DNA from: Rhabdornis inornatus
Lineage: Eukaryota > Chordata > Aves > Passeriformes > Rhabdornithidae
Direction: 5' to 3'
DNA: 64,000 bases
Assembly (NCBI GenBank): GCA_013397075.1
Contig: VWZS01004822.1
Location: 105,908 to 169,907 of the forward strand
The notes below the pieces were generated by a model, which saw only the letters and a program-made list of their open reading frames with translations, searched no databases and was not told where the DNA came from. Both the position numbers and the translations under genes were made by a program. Numbering within the stretch: the first letter of the stretch is position 1; the number at the start of each line of letters is the position of its first letter. Shown here in pieces: positions 1 to 11,110 of the stretch.

Positions 1-3000
1 TGTAATAATTCCCAGGGGTCTCAAGTTTCTAGATGGCCTACTTTTCATTTAGCATTTTTGAGCAGGAAATAAAATAAATTCAATTTAAAGGTAAAAGTTT
101 CAAGGTCCTAAAGAAACTTCAACAGATAACTCATGTTGGGTTCAGGGGCACCAAATGACTGAGAGTCAGTAAAGGACATAAAAGTGAAATAGAAGGCATT
201 GCAAACATTTATCTCTCTTTTTTTTTTCTTTTAACTAAATATTTGAACTTATTTAACAGCAACTCCCTCAAGTATTGTTTTATCAGATAACTGAGAGAAG
301 TTCCTTAACATTTGAAGTCAGAGTTCAAATGTATCTTTCAAAAAAAAGAAGGAAAAAATGCTTGAAGTTTTATTTTTGTTGTGGTTTTTTTCTGATTTTA
401 TTTTTTTGGCCGAATATATAACAATTAAGTCTGTTCTGTTTTAGCTTCTGCTTCCAATTCAATCCAGTGAAGCAGTCTTTACTTATATTAGTAAATTACT
501 GACAATCTATACAAAAATAGGTCCAAAAAATGTAGATGAAGCCTCACCACATCTTATAATTTTTCTTTTAGATTAACTTGATTGTAGAACTAGTATAGTT
601 TGGGCATTTTGATGCAGATTGCTTACAGATTTTCCTTCCCCCTCGTGTTCTGCTGTATTAGATGTCATATCAGAAGGGTTGTAATCTGTTTTCCCTTCTG
701 AGAACATGCTTTGAAGCATTTAACACTACGCTGCAGCTCCTCAAATATATTTGTGGCTTCAGTAAACCAAAAGTGAAACTGTAAGACTTATAGACTTTCA
801 TTTTCTTGTGATATCATTTTCCTAGAATGCCTATTTGCCCTTGTTTCCCTGTGCAAACCATAGAAGAGGTAAATTATTCCATTGTCTCAGGGATTTAAAA
901 TATTTGAGATATGTTGAAGAAAAATCTTGCCTAGAACTGCATTTGAGAGATTATGCCTAACTTTAGCAAAATTTTTAAAAAAGCTCTGTCAGTAAAAAAA
1001 AAAATTCTATAAAAATACTTTATAAGTGCTTGCTGTTTGAATTTTTGTAAGAATAGACAGAGACACAGAAAACAAAACTAAATACATCTCTACAAATCCC
1101 TGTAATTTTACAGTTCATCTAGCAAATTCAATGCTCTTTCTTAAGCACATCAAGGATAAATTTGATATCATTGGAATTTAGTTATCATTTAGACTAAACT
1201 CTATTTCTCTTATCTCCTTGTGCCCAAACCAGTGAACAACACAATACTATAAATTCTTTGACAATATTCAGTTAGTGCTTATTATTGCACCTGTAACAGT
1301 AAAAGCAGGATCACCAAATCTGAATTCTAAAATGCATTAAAAAAATAACTTAAGCTGTTCTAATTGGGAAATTAAATAAATTTTCCAAATATATGCTTTA
1401 CATAGGTGTTTTATATTAATTTACTTTAAAAAAAAATAATTTAAAAAGTATGGTACACTTCTATATCAGCATCTCTTTTGGAGCCCATCTAAGCTTCAGT
1501 TAACTTAAATTTTTATACAGCTATCACAAGGTCTACAAATAGGAATACTGTGTCTATTCCACAGTAAAATGGTTTCTTTCTCCAGACACATTATTTAAGA
1601 CAATAGAGTGAATGAATCACAGAGCCATATCCATCTGTGGATTTTTTTTTTTTTTTTACTTTTACTTTTACTTTTAGTGAGGGACACCTGAATATCATGA
1701 CAGTAACTATGACAATTTTCATCCTCTTGCATATGAAATAGGAAGTACTTCTTACACCTGGGTTGAACTACTACATGGGATAGCTTTATCTTTTCATTGT
1801 AACAAAGGGGTAACAGGACCTTAAATTAAAAACTGCCAACAAATCATGTTTAACTGGTCATATGAATAATTCATTCCTGTTCCACAGAGGATAGAACCCA
1901 GACAAGAAATCCTTGATCTTTCATAAGAGAATGGAGGTGATCATTGGAGGAAAAGTTCAGGAATGATGACATGTGAACATCAAAATAATAAGCCTTACGG
2001 ATTTGTTTTGTAATTGGAAAAAAATTGTTACTATATTCAAAGTTCAACAATTCTGACTTTTACTGATATTTTAAAAAAGCTGATTGTTTAACAAGGCTGA
2101 ACTCCTGGGTGTCAAACTGAACTGAACATTAAAACTGGTAAAATCTAGAATTCACTGTCTGTGCCATGGTATCACACTATTAAATCTTACTGTTACTAGT
2201 GTCAGAGTTGTCCTCTGTCAAATGCTCAGAAATGGACTGCCAACTTCATTCAAAGTTGGAAACAATACTCCTTTTAGCTTCTTTTTGGAAATAAAACACA
2301 CATCTCCTTATTGAGAATTAATAATTTAGATTTTGCATGCTTTGTAATATATTTCTAAAGCATGGAGGTTTTCTAGCTTAACTCATGTTGCTCTACATTG
2401 CTGGCTTGACTGCATTTGGGCAAAGAGCATGCTTAGATTTAGAGCCAAACTGCTTTTCAGGGGCCAACCAAACATAGCTAATCTTGTGGTGTATATCGCA
2501 TTGTCAAGAAAGCAGGAGAGTTAACAGTCCAGAATGGGTTGAAAAAATAAATTTCCCTGGGTATTCACCAATATAGATATATTTTTTAATGTCAGTGATA
2601 TTATTTGTGAAATTGCATTGCAATCATGTTTTTTATTTAACCAGTTTGGTTAATAAATGTTAGATTTTCTGTAGCTTTCCAAACTGGTAAAATGCAAGAA
2701 AGACATCAAAATTACATGCTTTTAAGTATATATAAAAAGCTAGCTAGGAAAGTGAATAAGACCCTTAAAATTAGATTTTTACAAGTACTTTTTCCAAGTA
2801 TTTTATGTGTCATATACCAATACATGACAGATCCAGGAAGGAATGTTGCAGCTCTTCGCTGTAAAGTTAGATCTTATATGTTGAGCTAGGTGAATAGTTT
2901 AGATAAATCCAAAGAAGCAGAAGATTTAAACATCATATAATTTAAATTTGATTAACAGAATTCAGCCTGAAACCAATTGCAGGATCAAGGCACTCTTAAC

Positions 3001-3760
3001 TTACGTAATTTTCAAAAGGGCTTTTACATCTTTCCCTTTGCTTTCTATTTTAAACACTCCTGTGTTACTCTTTGGTAAAATGAAGAAAAAAGCTCTTTAA
3101 TATTCCTGTGTGTTTCACATAAGCATATATCTAAATTTATCAGAGGCTAAATACCAATGAATACCAATAGTTTTTCAGTACAAGTTGTCCTGTCCTTTCC
3201 TATTAAGCTTCTGGTAATAAAAATAGGAGAATAGGTTTGACAGATATTAATGAACACATCAACATATCAGAGTCACTGCGCTGATGTTTCTGACTAAATT
3301 ATCCTCTATAAATGCACCTGGATCTTGTAAACTACTAGGGAGACAGAAGGATCTAATTTTAAACCTACATGTCTTCACAATGCCTTTCTACTAGTTTTAC
3401 CAGTAACTGTTTTTGAAAACTTCAAGAAACTTTATTTTGGGTTTTAAATTGAATAGAAAAGTATTAATATATGGAGACAAGCAAACATAAAATCAAAAAG
3501 TCTTTTGAATATATGTGATTTGTAATAAACAGAAATATGTTCAACAAGAATTACTTTGCAATTGGCTGATTTTTCAGTCTTTCTTTACTTTTCCCATATT
3601 AAAAAGAAAATAGTGTATAAAAATTCATTTATTGTATGCATTAGCTCACAGAAGTAAAATCTGATTGCATCACTCTAGCAATTACAAATGTGAGGTAGAA
3701 AAATTTTATAAAATATAATAAATAATGTATGTGCATTTCTATACACTTGAGATTAGGCCA
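1..3760. other. AT-rich non-coding DNA
   Basis: No gene is visible. The stretch is AT-rich with many A and T homopolymer runs of 8-18 bases. The only open frame of note (2692-2889, 65 codons) has no recognisable motif and lies in sequence of the same composition as its surroundings, so I treat it as chance. No CR1 tail or LTR end was recognised here. Confidence 0.6.
1641..1677. repeat. poly-T followed by short CTTTTA tandem repeat
   Basis: A run of about 17 T is followed by three to four copies of ACTTTT. This is simple-sequence DNA, possibly the decayed A-tail of a minus-strand retroposon, although no body of such an element is recognised beside it. Confidence 0.8.
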
Positions 3761-3765
3761 ACATG

Positions 3766-3779
3766 CCACAAGATGGCAG
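3766..3779 (+). promoter_or_regulatory. CTCF/YY1-like binding motif
   Basis: The 14 bases CCACAAGATGGCAG match the CTCF core consensus CCASYAGRKGGCRS at 13 of 14 positions; the fifth base, A instead of Y, is the mismatch. The inner CAAGATGGC also matches the YY1 core. The motif is visible in the sequence; occupancy is not, and a motif this short arises by chance. Confidence 0.35.
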
Positions 3780-3900
3780 ATGAAGGCAGCCTAAGTGGCA
3801 ACATACAGCAATAGCAAGTTTATGAGTTAGTGAAAAAAAAAAAGTTTTTGAAGTTTCCTTATCTTTTCATTGTAGGAAAGAAGTTTCAGAAGATAACTTT

Positions 3901-3940
3901 AAAACAAACAAACAAACAAACAAACAAACAAACAAAAAAC
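3901..3940. repeat. (AAAC)n microsatellite
   Basis: About eight consecutive AAAC units continue into an A/C-rich tail. The adjacent sequence shows no retroposon body I can recognise. Confidence 0.9.
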
Positions 3941-5640
3941 CCCAAAACAGATATTCATGTTCTCCTCTTACTGTTCTTGAATAATATTTAGACCATAGAA
4001 CCATAGCCCTTCAGATTCAACATTTATATTTAGACACAGTATTTAATGAAAAATACTCTTTGGAATCAAGTTTTCTCCATTCATCCTCCTAGCTGTAATT
4101 CCAGAAAAGATACTGAGCTCCCTGTGACCATCAAGCCTTGTAATGCACTGGGCACAGATTATGAAAGTCTGGCATTTTGCTTTTTTGAGGAGAATTTGAG
4201 ACTCTACCTCATCTTCCACAGCAGCATGCTCAACAACTGGGTAATGATTATATGAAAATGAAGTTTCTCTGATTTCCACTGATGAACATGTTTCAACCTG
4301 CATAAAATACATATTAAAACAGAGTATGTGATAGCCTGAGGTTTCACCAAGTGTGTCAAGTGTATAAAAAGTGAGAATAGAAACACAAGGGGTTCTACTT
4401 GTTGATTTAATAAATACTTCAGCTTATTAATTCACTTCAGCTGCACTACTGTTTTCAGCTCTTAAATCCTACATCTTGGGTCAGAGTTTTAAAAATATTT
4501 TGTGCAAGCACAGAAAATAGTCCATAGAGTAATAGCCAGTTTTTAAACCTCACTAGGCTGCTTTGTCTGTTCTGGCATGGGAGAAATTCTGAGTGGGGAT
4601 CAAATTAGAAATTAGGGTTCGAGTGAAGACATTTTACACAAAATCATAGCAGTCTCATTATTTTAAGAACATTCAACATAATGTGTTATCTGAGGTGGCA
4701 GTTTTCAGGACTCCTTATTGTGGTTGTAGTCTTATGTGATTTACCACAAATCACATAAGGATCCTTCAGCTTTCAAGTGAAGGTTTGACCTGGAACCAAA
4801 TTCATTGTTTCTCCTCGATCTTTTCTGCATGACACTTGGTGACTACCTCAATACCTTACTGGATCTGTTTTCTGGATCTTTCATGTAAAAAGCAGTGTTC
4901 TGTAGCATCTGGACCATTTAATCTGAATATTTAAGAAAGCCCAAAGGATCTAGTTTACTTAATAGACAGTACCCATGATGTAATCTCTTCTGTTTAGAAA
5001 CTCATGCCTGCAGTTTCTAGAAGAAAAATAAATAGAATTGAAAATTGAATGAGAAGGATAAAAACTGAATCATATCTCTGAAAATAATATCACAGCTGAC
5101 AACTCACACTCATTCATTTCCTAACCCTGTGGTGGACACACACACAAGAGTTTTTTGCCATAGGCACTGTACCCTAGGTATCTTCATGGTTCTTTTTGTT
5201 TTTTTGCCATTTCACTAACCATGCATGGAGAATTTATAGCTTTCATTAGACAACTGCACACTTAAATTGGAAAAATGAAAAGCTTTAAATTAAAAGACTG
5301 AAACACTGCAATAAACCCTTAAGAATTAACATGAATATCAGCAACACTTACACAAAATCTGTTGCTTCAGGGATGCTTCGGGGGCAAGGAGGTCTCCTCT
5401 TTTCTCTATGGATAACCATATGTTTACAGAATCAGTAGTTCTTTGCAGACAGTTATCAAACAGTGCTTTAAGAAACTTAAAGCTGCATTTAGGGTGGTGA
5501 GTCAACTCAAAAGCCAGAAGAATAGACCAGCTGTCTCAGCTATTAAGCATATGGAGCTGATAAATTTTGCAGGTCAAAAGAGAGATATCTGGAAAAGAGT
5601 TTACCTACATTCAATTTATTTTAGAGTGACAGGCAAGCAG
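3941..5640. other. AT-rich non-coding DNA
   Basis: No gene is recognised. Opposing short open frames around 4043-4386 (60-89 codons) overlap one another on both strands and carry no motif. A strong inverted repeat at 4731-4759 is listed separately. The frame at 5443-5655 (70 codons, rich in Lys and Arg) runs up to the decayed tandem array and shows no family resemblance. Confidence 0.55.
4731..4759. repeat. Perfect 12-bp inverted repeat, 5-nt loop
   Basis: The left arm CTTATGTGATTT (4731-4742) and right arm AAATCACATAAG (4748-4759) are exact reverse complements around the loop ACCAC. A hairpin could form in DNA or RNA. It has no flanking gene and no terminator-like T run, so no function is assigned. 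Confidence 0.9.
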
Positions 5641-6400
5641 ATGAGTCCAGTTTAGTCATGACAGGATATATGCAATCCCATCTTTTTCAGTCAAATAGAT
5701 GCTGTGGAAAATAAATGCATGCAAATTGGGTAATATGAAAGATAAGAATAAACTTGATCTGAATGCACAATATTAACAACATTCACAAAAATGTAGGTGG
5801 GTAGCTGAGGTTAAGCATAACAGGGTAACTGCCATCAAACTGTTTTCAGTCATTTAACAATTACTGAGAAATAAATGCATGCAACAGGAAACATCCAAAT
5901 ATAGCATTAAGCAGGATCTGAGTATATAATCTATCATCAATAACATGTGCAGGGTTAGCACGATGAAATATCAAAGCTCATGCAACATAAGGTTGTTTTC
6001 TTATTGGCTGGCAACTATGATGCCATTCAATGTGCAAAAGGGTATGGATAAAGAATCACAACACAAGATCTATGCTGTAAATGGATTAAGGAAAATTCTG
6101 GGATGAGCTGATTATTACCTGATGTGACAGCTGAATGCAGTAACATGATAGATCAAATCTGTTCTATTCGAGCATTAATTTAGGGTAATATGAAATGTCT
6201 TCTGGAAAAGCAAGATCTAAAGCAGGCTCTTGTGCAACTCTTTGCAGCTAATGAGTGAGAATGGATGGTTTAGTGCCTGTAGAATAACAACAATGATGGG
6301 ACACTACTTGCTAGTTACACAAGATAACTACTGGGAAAGATATATGAAATGAGCAACTACACATGGCCTAAATTCTGTTTTTTCCCAGATACAAGCCACT
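5640..6400. repeat. Decayed tandem array, unit about 150-160 bp
   Basis: The 16-mer AAATAAATGCATGCAA occurs exactly at 5709-5724 and 5869-5884, 160 bp apart. It is preceded in both places by TTTTCAGTCA and by a further ~29 bases, so that the 39 bases ending in TTTTCAGTCA match at about 27 positions. A GATCTGA motif follows both copies at nearly the same offset (5756, 5915). GGGTAATATGAAA at 5728-5740 recurs exactly at 6183-6195, about three periods on, and is again followed by GATCT. A weaker intermediate copy lies near 6029-6075. This is read as an old local tandem amplification. The first two units are well supported; the later ones are inferred from the phased motifs. An upstream unit near 5510-5620 is possible. 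Confidence 0.55.
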
Positions 6401-8290
6401 GCATAAACTAATGTTAAAGTGGGAGCACAACAATATGATAGCACAAAACTTAATTTTTACTTAGGTCAAACTTTCATTCACTAGCTCAGATATTTCAATT
6501 AAACTTCAAATTTCTGCACTTTCCCTGTACCATGCTACCCCTATAGAAAGATCCTCAAAGTTCTCTCCTATTGACAGGGAAAGAAAACCTGTCAACAACT
6601 TGGGTTAGAGAGCTAGAATTAATTTTTCTTTTTACTTCCAGCAGATGCCATAATTTTATCCTTTTGATTAAATATTGACTTATTTTTAAAATCAAGGATC
6701 ATAGCTTTCATAACATTCTAAAGGCAAAAATGCAACCATACTGGAACAAATACAAGACTCCAGGAGCACATGATGATGAACAAAAGAAAGCATTGTCAAC
6801 TGAACACAATAGAGACAACTGGGGAAATAATTGATCAAAACCATTACTTTGCCTTTCAGATTTGTTTTCTTCTGTTATTTGCATTAATAAATTAATACAG
6901 AATGAAGATTCATTTCCTCTGCATCTCTAGATTAATTTAAATGTAGAAGCAAGTGTTTATTTTACTTATCAACATCTAGAATGAAGGGGAAGCATCTGAT
7001 TTTTCAGTTGTTCCAAGTAATTTTAAATGCAGTGGACTGTGTCCTATTAAAAAAAATCCTGTAATGAGAGATTTCCCTTAATTTTCTGTAATAGTCTCAA
7101 AATCTTAGAGCAAATAAACAGAAATGAAGGCAAAATCAAAGCTTTTACCCTCTAAAGACTCCTATCAGAAGACATACAGAGAGTATTTATTGATACTGCC
7201 ATTAATGGCTAAAGTATCTTAGTAACTTCATCAGAAAAAGACTACTTTGAAGGATACCTTATAAACTGATAAATTAGTGTAGGGCATTTTCAGTAAGAAC
7301 TGAATTTTTCACTCCTGTTTCCAAAGCCAAAACAGCATTTGTTTAAAAAATATCCCCCTTAGCATAGCCAATACACAAGTATACCACCTAAAATTATATT
7401 TAGGACATCTTAAATGTTTGTTAAAAGATGAAACACAAAGCCTTCACTCATTAAGAATTTTATTTTCTATAATTACACAACATGTAAATGCCTCAAATAC
7501 TGACCAGTAAGGCAATTCTTGGGATGGGTAAAATATTACCAGTTTGTATATTAATTTAAAATAAAGTAATATAGCAACAGATTGGAGAGCAGGAGATGCA
7601 AAAGGAGGAAAAAAAAAAAAAAGCAAAGGAGTGGGAGAAGAAATAAAAGAATTTTTTTTTTTCTTATAAAAATGAATGAAAACTAATTTGAAATGTCAGA
7701 ATTTGTCAAGAAGTCTTATTTGTCATAACCTGAATTTTCAATGTATTCATGTGTTGCTCTAAGTTATCACTCAGCGTTAGAATCTGATATAAAGAAAAAA
7801 AAGTAAGTCTACAGAAAACATTTTCTCAATCACTTTTGTCTCCAGAAAAGTTTTGAACAAAAAGGAATATAGTCACAACAGCTATCTAAATATATGAAAT
7901 ACAGCACACAACCTGCTTTTTCTCACCCATGTATTACTAACAAGTTCATTAAAAAAGTGTAATTGCTCCTATAAAGTTTTAGGAGAGGAAAATTTATTGC
8001 TTGTAACACTTAAATGATGACAACAGATGTCTTTCTCATTATGAATGCAGTTATAGGAAAAATCATACTGTTATTGTTGAATAGCTTTTCTCAATTACTC
8101 TAACTATAACATATCCTTTCATTACATGTGTTTCCATGTCTAGGACAAAATGTCATTCATTGAACCAAATTTCCACACGGAATTTTATTCCTCACTAAAA
8201 TAGAAGAAATTGAGGACATCAGGGGCAGCAAGAAGAGCTTCTACCACTACACCAGAGTTCAAAGGCTGAACAAGGAAAACATGGGTCTGT
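6401..8290. other. AT-rich non-coding DNA
   Basis: No gene, CR1 tail or LTR end is recognised. Several poly-A or poly-T runs occur, including A runs at about 7609-7622 and a T run near 7652. The minus-strand frame at 7444-7626 starts on a homopolymer and is not credible. Confidence 0.55.
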
Positions 8291-8299
8291 AGCTAAATG

Positions 8300-8640
8300 T
8301 AGCAGGTGATTTCAGGGCAGTGGACATAAGGAGGGATATTATAACCTGGATGTGTGGACAACATGATCGATAAACATGTAGTTGGGACAATCAGGTTTGG
8401 AGGATAGTGATTAATGGTTTGTACTGCACCCAGAGACCAGCAAGAAGTGGAGTGCCACAGAGATCTGTCCTGGGAGGAGGCCACGGGGTGCAGTGTTGGC
8501 ACATTTGCAGCTCATATGCTTGTGGAGAAAGAGGCACGTGCTTAAAAAAAGAACATTGCACAGAGTGACCAAGACAGGCTGGAAGAACAAGATAAGAGGT
8601 CATTCAATTCTGCAAGGGTGAAACATATACATGCAAAGAA
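8300..8640 (+). mobile_element. CR1 LINE fragment from the ORF2 region
   Basis: The stretch follows the avian CR1 reverse-transcriptase region in order. A CCTGGATG..GTGGA segment is followed by GTGATTAATGG, then by GTGGAGTGCCACAG..ATCTGTCCTGGG. This last piece corresponds to the CR1 segment for a V-P-Q-G-S-V-L-G-like motif. A segment like TTTGCAGATGAC (near 8503) and GACCAAGACAGGCTGGAAGA (8568-8587) follow. The reading frame is broken and no intact domain remains. It lacks the 3' CR1 tail, so it is an internal fragment or one truncated by later insertions. The family is recognised from memory of the consensus, and divergence is considerable. Confidence 0.6.
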
Positions 8641-8689
8641 TGAGAAATAAGGTGATAATAGACTGAAGTTGTTTGGGCAGCTGTAGTGT

Positions 8690-9030
8690 GTTTATAGGAC
8701 AGTGAGAGACCCTGAAGGTGGTGATGTCAGGATGTCAGGACCTAAAATCTCTGATGCCTGGGCACAGTCATTAACACCCCTCTGGTGTCACAGATAGCCT
8801 GTGAAGACGTCTTTCTGATCAAAGAGATCTACACCTACCAGAGTGGAGGGTTACAGTGCAAGATTAGCTGTATGGCTTATGATAACACACCTGAAACTGT
8901 CTGGTCTGGAGCTGAAGTGGCATCATCTACCAAACTCTACAGCAACAGGCATCTGTAGAACCCTCATGCCATACTGGGGATGTACTGATCAACACTGAAG
9001 TACTAAATAAAACATGCTAGGTAATCAGTA
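8690..9030 (+). other. Unidentified retroposed-looking segment with AATAAA
   Basis: Directly after the CR1 fragment, a frame ending with a TAG near 8957 reads ...EIYTYQSGGLQCKISC and ...AEVASSTKLYSNRHL just before the stop. An AATAAA polyadenylation signal lies about 45 bases further on (9006-9011). The layout (open stretch, stop, short 3' tail, poly-A signal, no introns) would suit a processed pseudogene or a non-autonomous retroelement. I do not recognise the protein, there is no clear A-tail, and the frame is short, so chance is not excluded. Confidence 0.25.
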
Positions 9031-9079
9031 GTTTCTAGATTTATTATGAAATTAAATTATTATTATTAAATGTCTAGAT

Positions 9080-9660
9080 TTATTATTAAATACTCCAGAT
9101 TAAGAAGGTCCACTCAAGAAACACTGGCCTTGGGCATGTGCTAACAAGATGCACAGGAACATGTGTTGGTTGGATTCCAGGCCAGGTCATTGTATCAATC
9201 AGTGGCCAACAGATTGACAATATGAGGAAGACTAGACTCCGTGGGTTGCTGAAACCCCAACACACAATGAACTGAATTCTGAAAATAAATGAAGTTTGCC
9301 AACTGACAGAACCTGTAAAACAAAAGCAAGATGACAAGATACTGCTTGGAATCCCTCCAGATGGGGAGCTGACACCCGCAAAAGGCCTAAACACTCTGAT
9401 TTGTAGAAGTAAAAACACTGAAAATATCCTTTAAAGATGCTCAGGAGCATCAGTTGCCCTGACTACATCTGTACTGACTTCTGGATGCTGGTTAATACAG
9501 TATGAAAATGGCTCAAAGATTGGAATTGTGGTAATAGGCAGCAGAACAATTAAAATAATATAATGGCTGCTCAGAAAGATGTACTTTAATAAACAACTTA
9601 ACACACGTATCAGAAACACAAAGGAACTCAAGAAGAGAAGCACACCAGTAAGGCTGATAA
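9080..9660. other. Unclassified repeat-like sequence
   Basis: The composition is less AT-rich than the surroundings and the segment lies inside a cluster of transposon-derived DNA. Minus-strand frames of 70-110 codons exist (for example 9086-9418), but they overlap each other and lack motifs. Read on the minus strand, the stretch has a T-rich then TG-rich character reminiscent of an LTR 3' half. I could not match it to a known family. Confidence 0.25.
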
Positions 9661-9669
9661 GTTAGCCTG

Positions 9670-10310
9670 ACTTGGGATGGGAGCATGAAGGAGAGCTATT
9701 TTCAGCCAGTTGGCCCAGGAAACTGCTGGGCATTCTGGCTTCTTACCAGCCAGAAAATGCAACCCATTTTTTTTTTTTTGTCAGAAAGACATAGCACAAG
9801 CAGTCAGACAGTGCAGTACCTATGGAATGATACAACACATTCAGAAAGCACCAGTGAAGCCAGGAGCTGAGGGTGAGTACAGCCAGCAGGGCAGGGTCCC
9901 AGCCCATGGTACGTGGAGAACACAAGCAGTGCAGAAACAGAGGTGGCAGCCAGGTTCAATCAAGAGCCTAGATGGCCACTCGATTTCACAGCAATATGGT
10001 CAGAAGTCAGTCCGAGGAGCACATTCAGGATCAGGTCTAGTGAGGATAACTGGGATCACACACAACTCAGTGATCACTCAACAAGTCCATGTAATGAAAT
10101 ATCTGAAGCCAACTTGGGAAGCCAGTCTACAGGTCAGGGTCACAACCAGCAGCATCTCTGGCTGGCAATAAGTATGGCTGTGGCTGAATGGAAACAGATC
10201 CATCCTCCAGCTGAGCTTAAATAGGACTCTGGCCCATAGGTAGGGTGTGTGGCAGGTAAGGCTGGTCAGGGTTATAAGGTCCATTAGCACCCCAGGGCTC
10301 TGATAGAGAG
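9670..10310 (+). mobile_element. Candidate diverged LTR, CAGGTCAG-rich
   Basis: This GC-richer stretch contains recurring CAGGTC, CAGTCAG and TCAGGATCAGG motifs and then GAGCTTAAATAGG (10211-10223), which could be a TATA-like element of a retroviral U3/R boundary. After it come CTCTGGCCC and CAGGTAAGGCTGGTCAGGG. Overlapping frames of 60-153 codons occur on both strands with no retroviral motif. I suspect an old bird ERV LTR on the plus strand, but no TG...CA ends are defined. Confidence 0.3.
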
Positions 10311-10319
10311 GGAAAGGAG

Positions 10320-11110
10320 TACTTTAATTGTTTTCAATTACACCTGTTGCAGGGTCAGTGTTTACAGTGTTTAATGTTGAGAGATGTTATAGTGTGAGTG
10401 CCTGTAACTTGGATCCCAGGGTGAGGCGGGGTGAGCACACAGCCCCTTTATCTGAGCCGATGTGCACTGCAAGATGTGCAGTGAGAGATCCCTGTGGTCT
10501 TGAAGGAAGAGCAGGATTTATAATGCATGTGTATTGATATGATGGTGATGTTAAAAGTAAGGTTTATAATGGATGTATGTTCAAAGACATGTTAAATATG
10601 TTTTGCTTGAGGAGGAATGCTCTGGGTATGACTGGCAGCACAGCAGCGGGGCCAGGAGCTGCCCTTAGCCAGTCACAGCCATTCCAGCTGGCTCTGGCAC
10701 TGCTGTGAGTAGCCCAATGCCAGTCAAACCTGTGGCATATGGCACCTCTGTACAGGCATGTTTGAGAGAGAGCACCATTTGGGTGTGCGGGAGGTACAGG
10801 ACATCTGGAAGGGAAAACAGAATGCATGAAAGAGGACATTGTTCAGGACATGGCTGGAGATACACTTGTGGAAGAAGGCATTCCATGACAAAGGAGATGC
10901 AGCCCACAGGTGACCCACACCAGGTCTGCAGGTGGCTTTTGGCATGGCCAGGACACTGGGAAGGACTGTAGACCATGCCAGAGAAGAGACAAATGAAACA
11001 GCAGCACAGACTGGAAGAGCAAAACAAGATACCTGAGAGTGGCAGACAATATTACACTCGTGACCCAACCCGTGACTTTGCTGAAGCAAAGAATGACTTC
11101 AATTCATGGT
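10320..11110. other. Unclassified GC-richer block
   Basis: This block continues the repeat-rich cluster. Five overlapping frames of 60-121 codons on the two strands (10564-11089) reflect the local lack of AT-rich stop codons more than coding. No splice-flanked exon, retroviral motif or CR1 tail was recognised. It may be a diverged ERV remnant adjoining the candidate LTR to its left. Confidence 0.25.

Noticed and set aside
3985..4020. Minus-strand CR1 tail suggested by ACCATAGAACCATAG
   Set aside because: The expected adjoining CR1 sequence (GGTTGGAAGGGACCTT-type) is absent, so only the short repeat is seen.
10564..11089. Overlapping 91-121-codon frames on both strands
   Set aside because: Five frames overlap the same 500 bases on opposite strands with no motif, as expected of non-coding GC-richer DNA.
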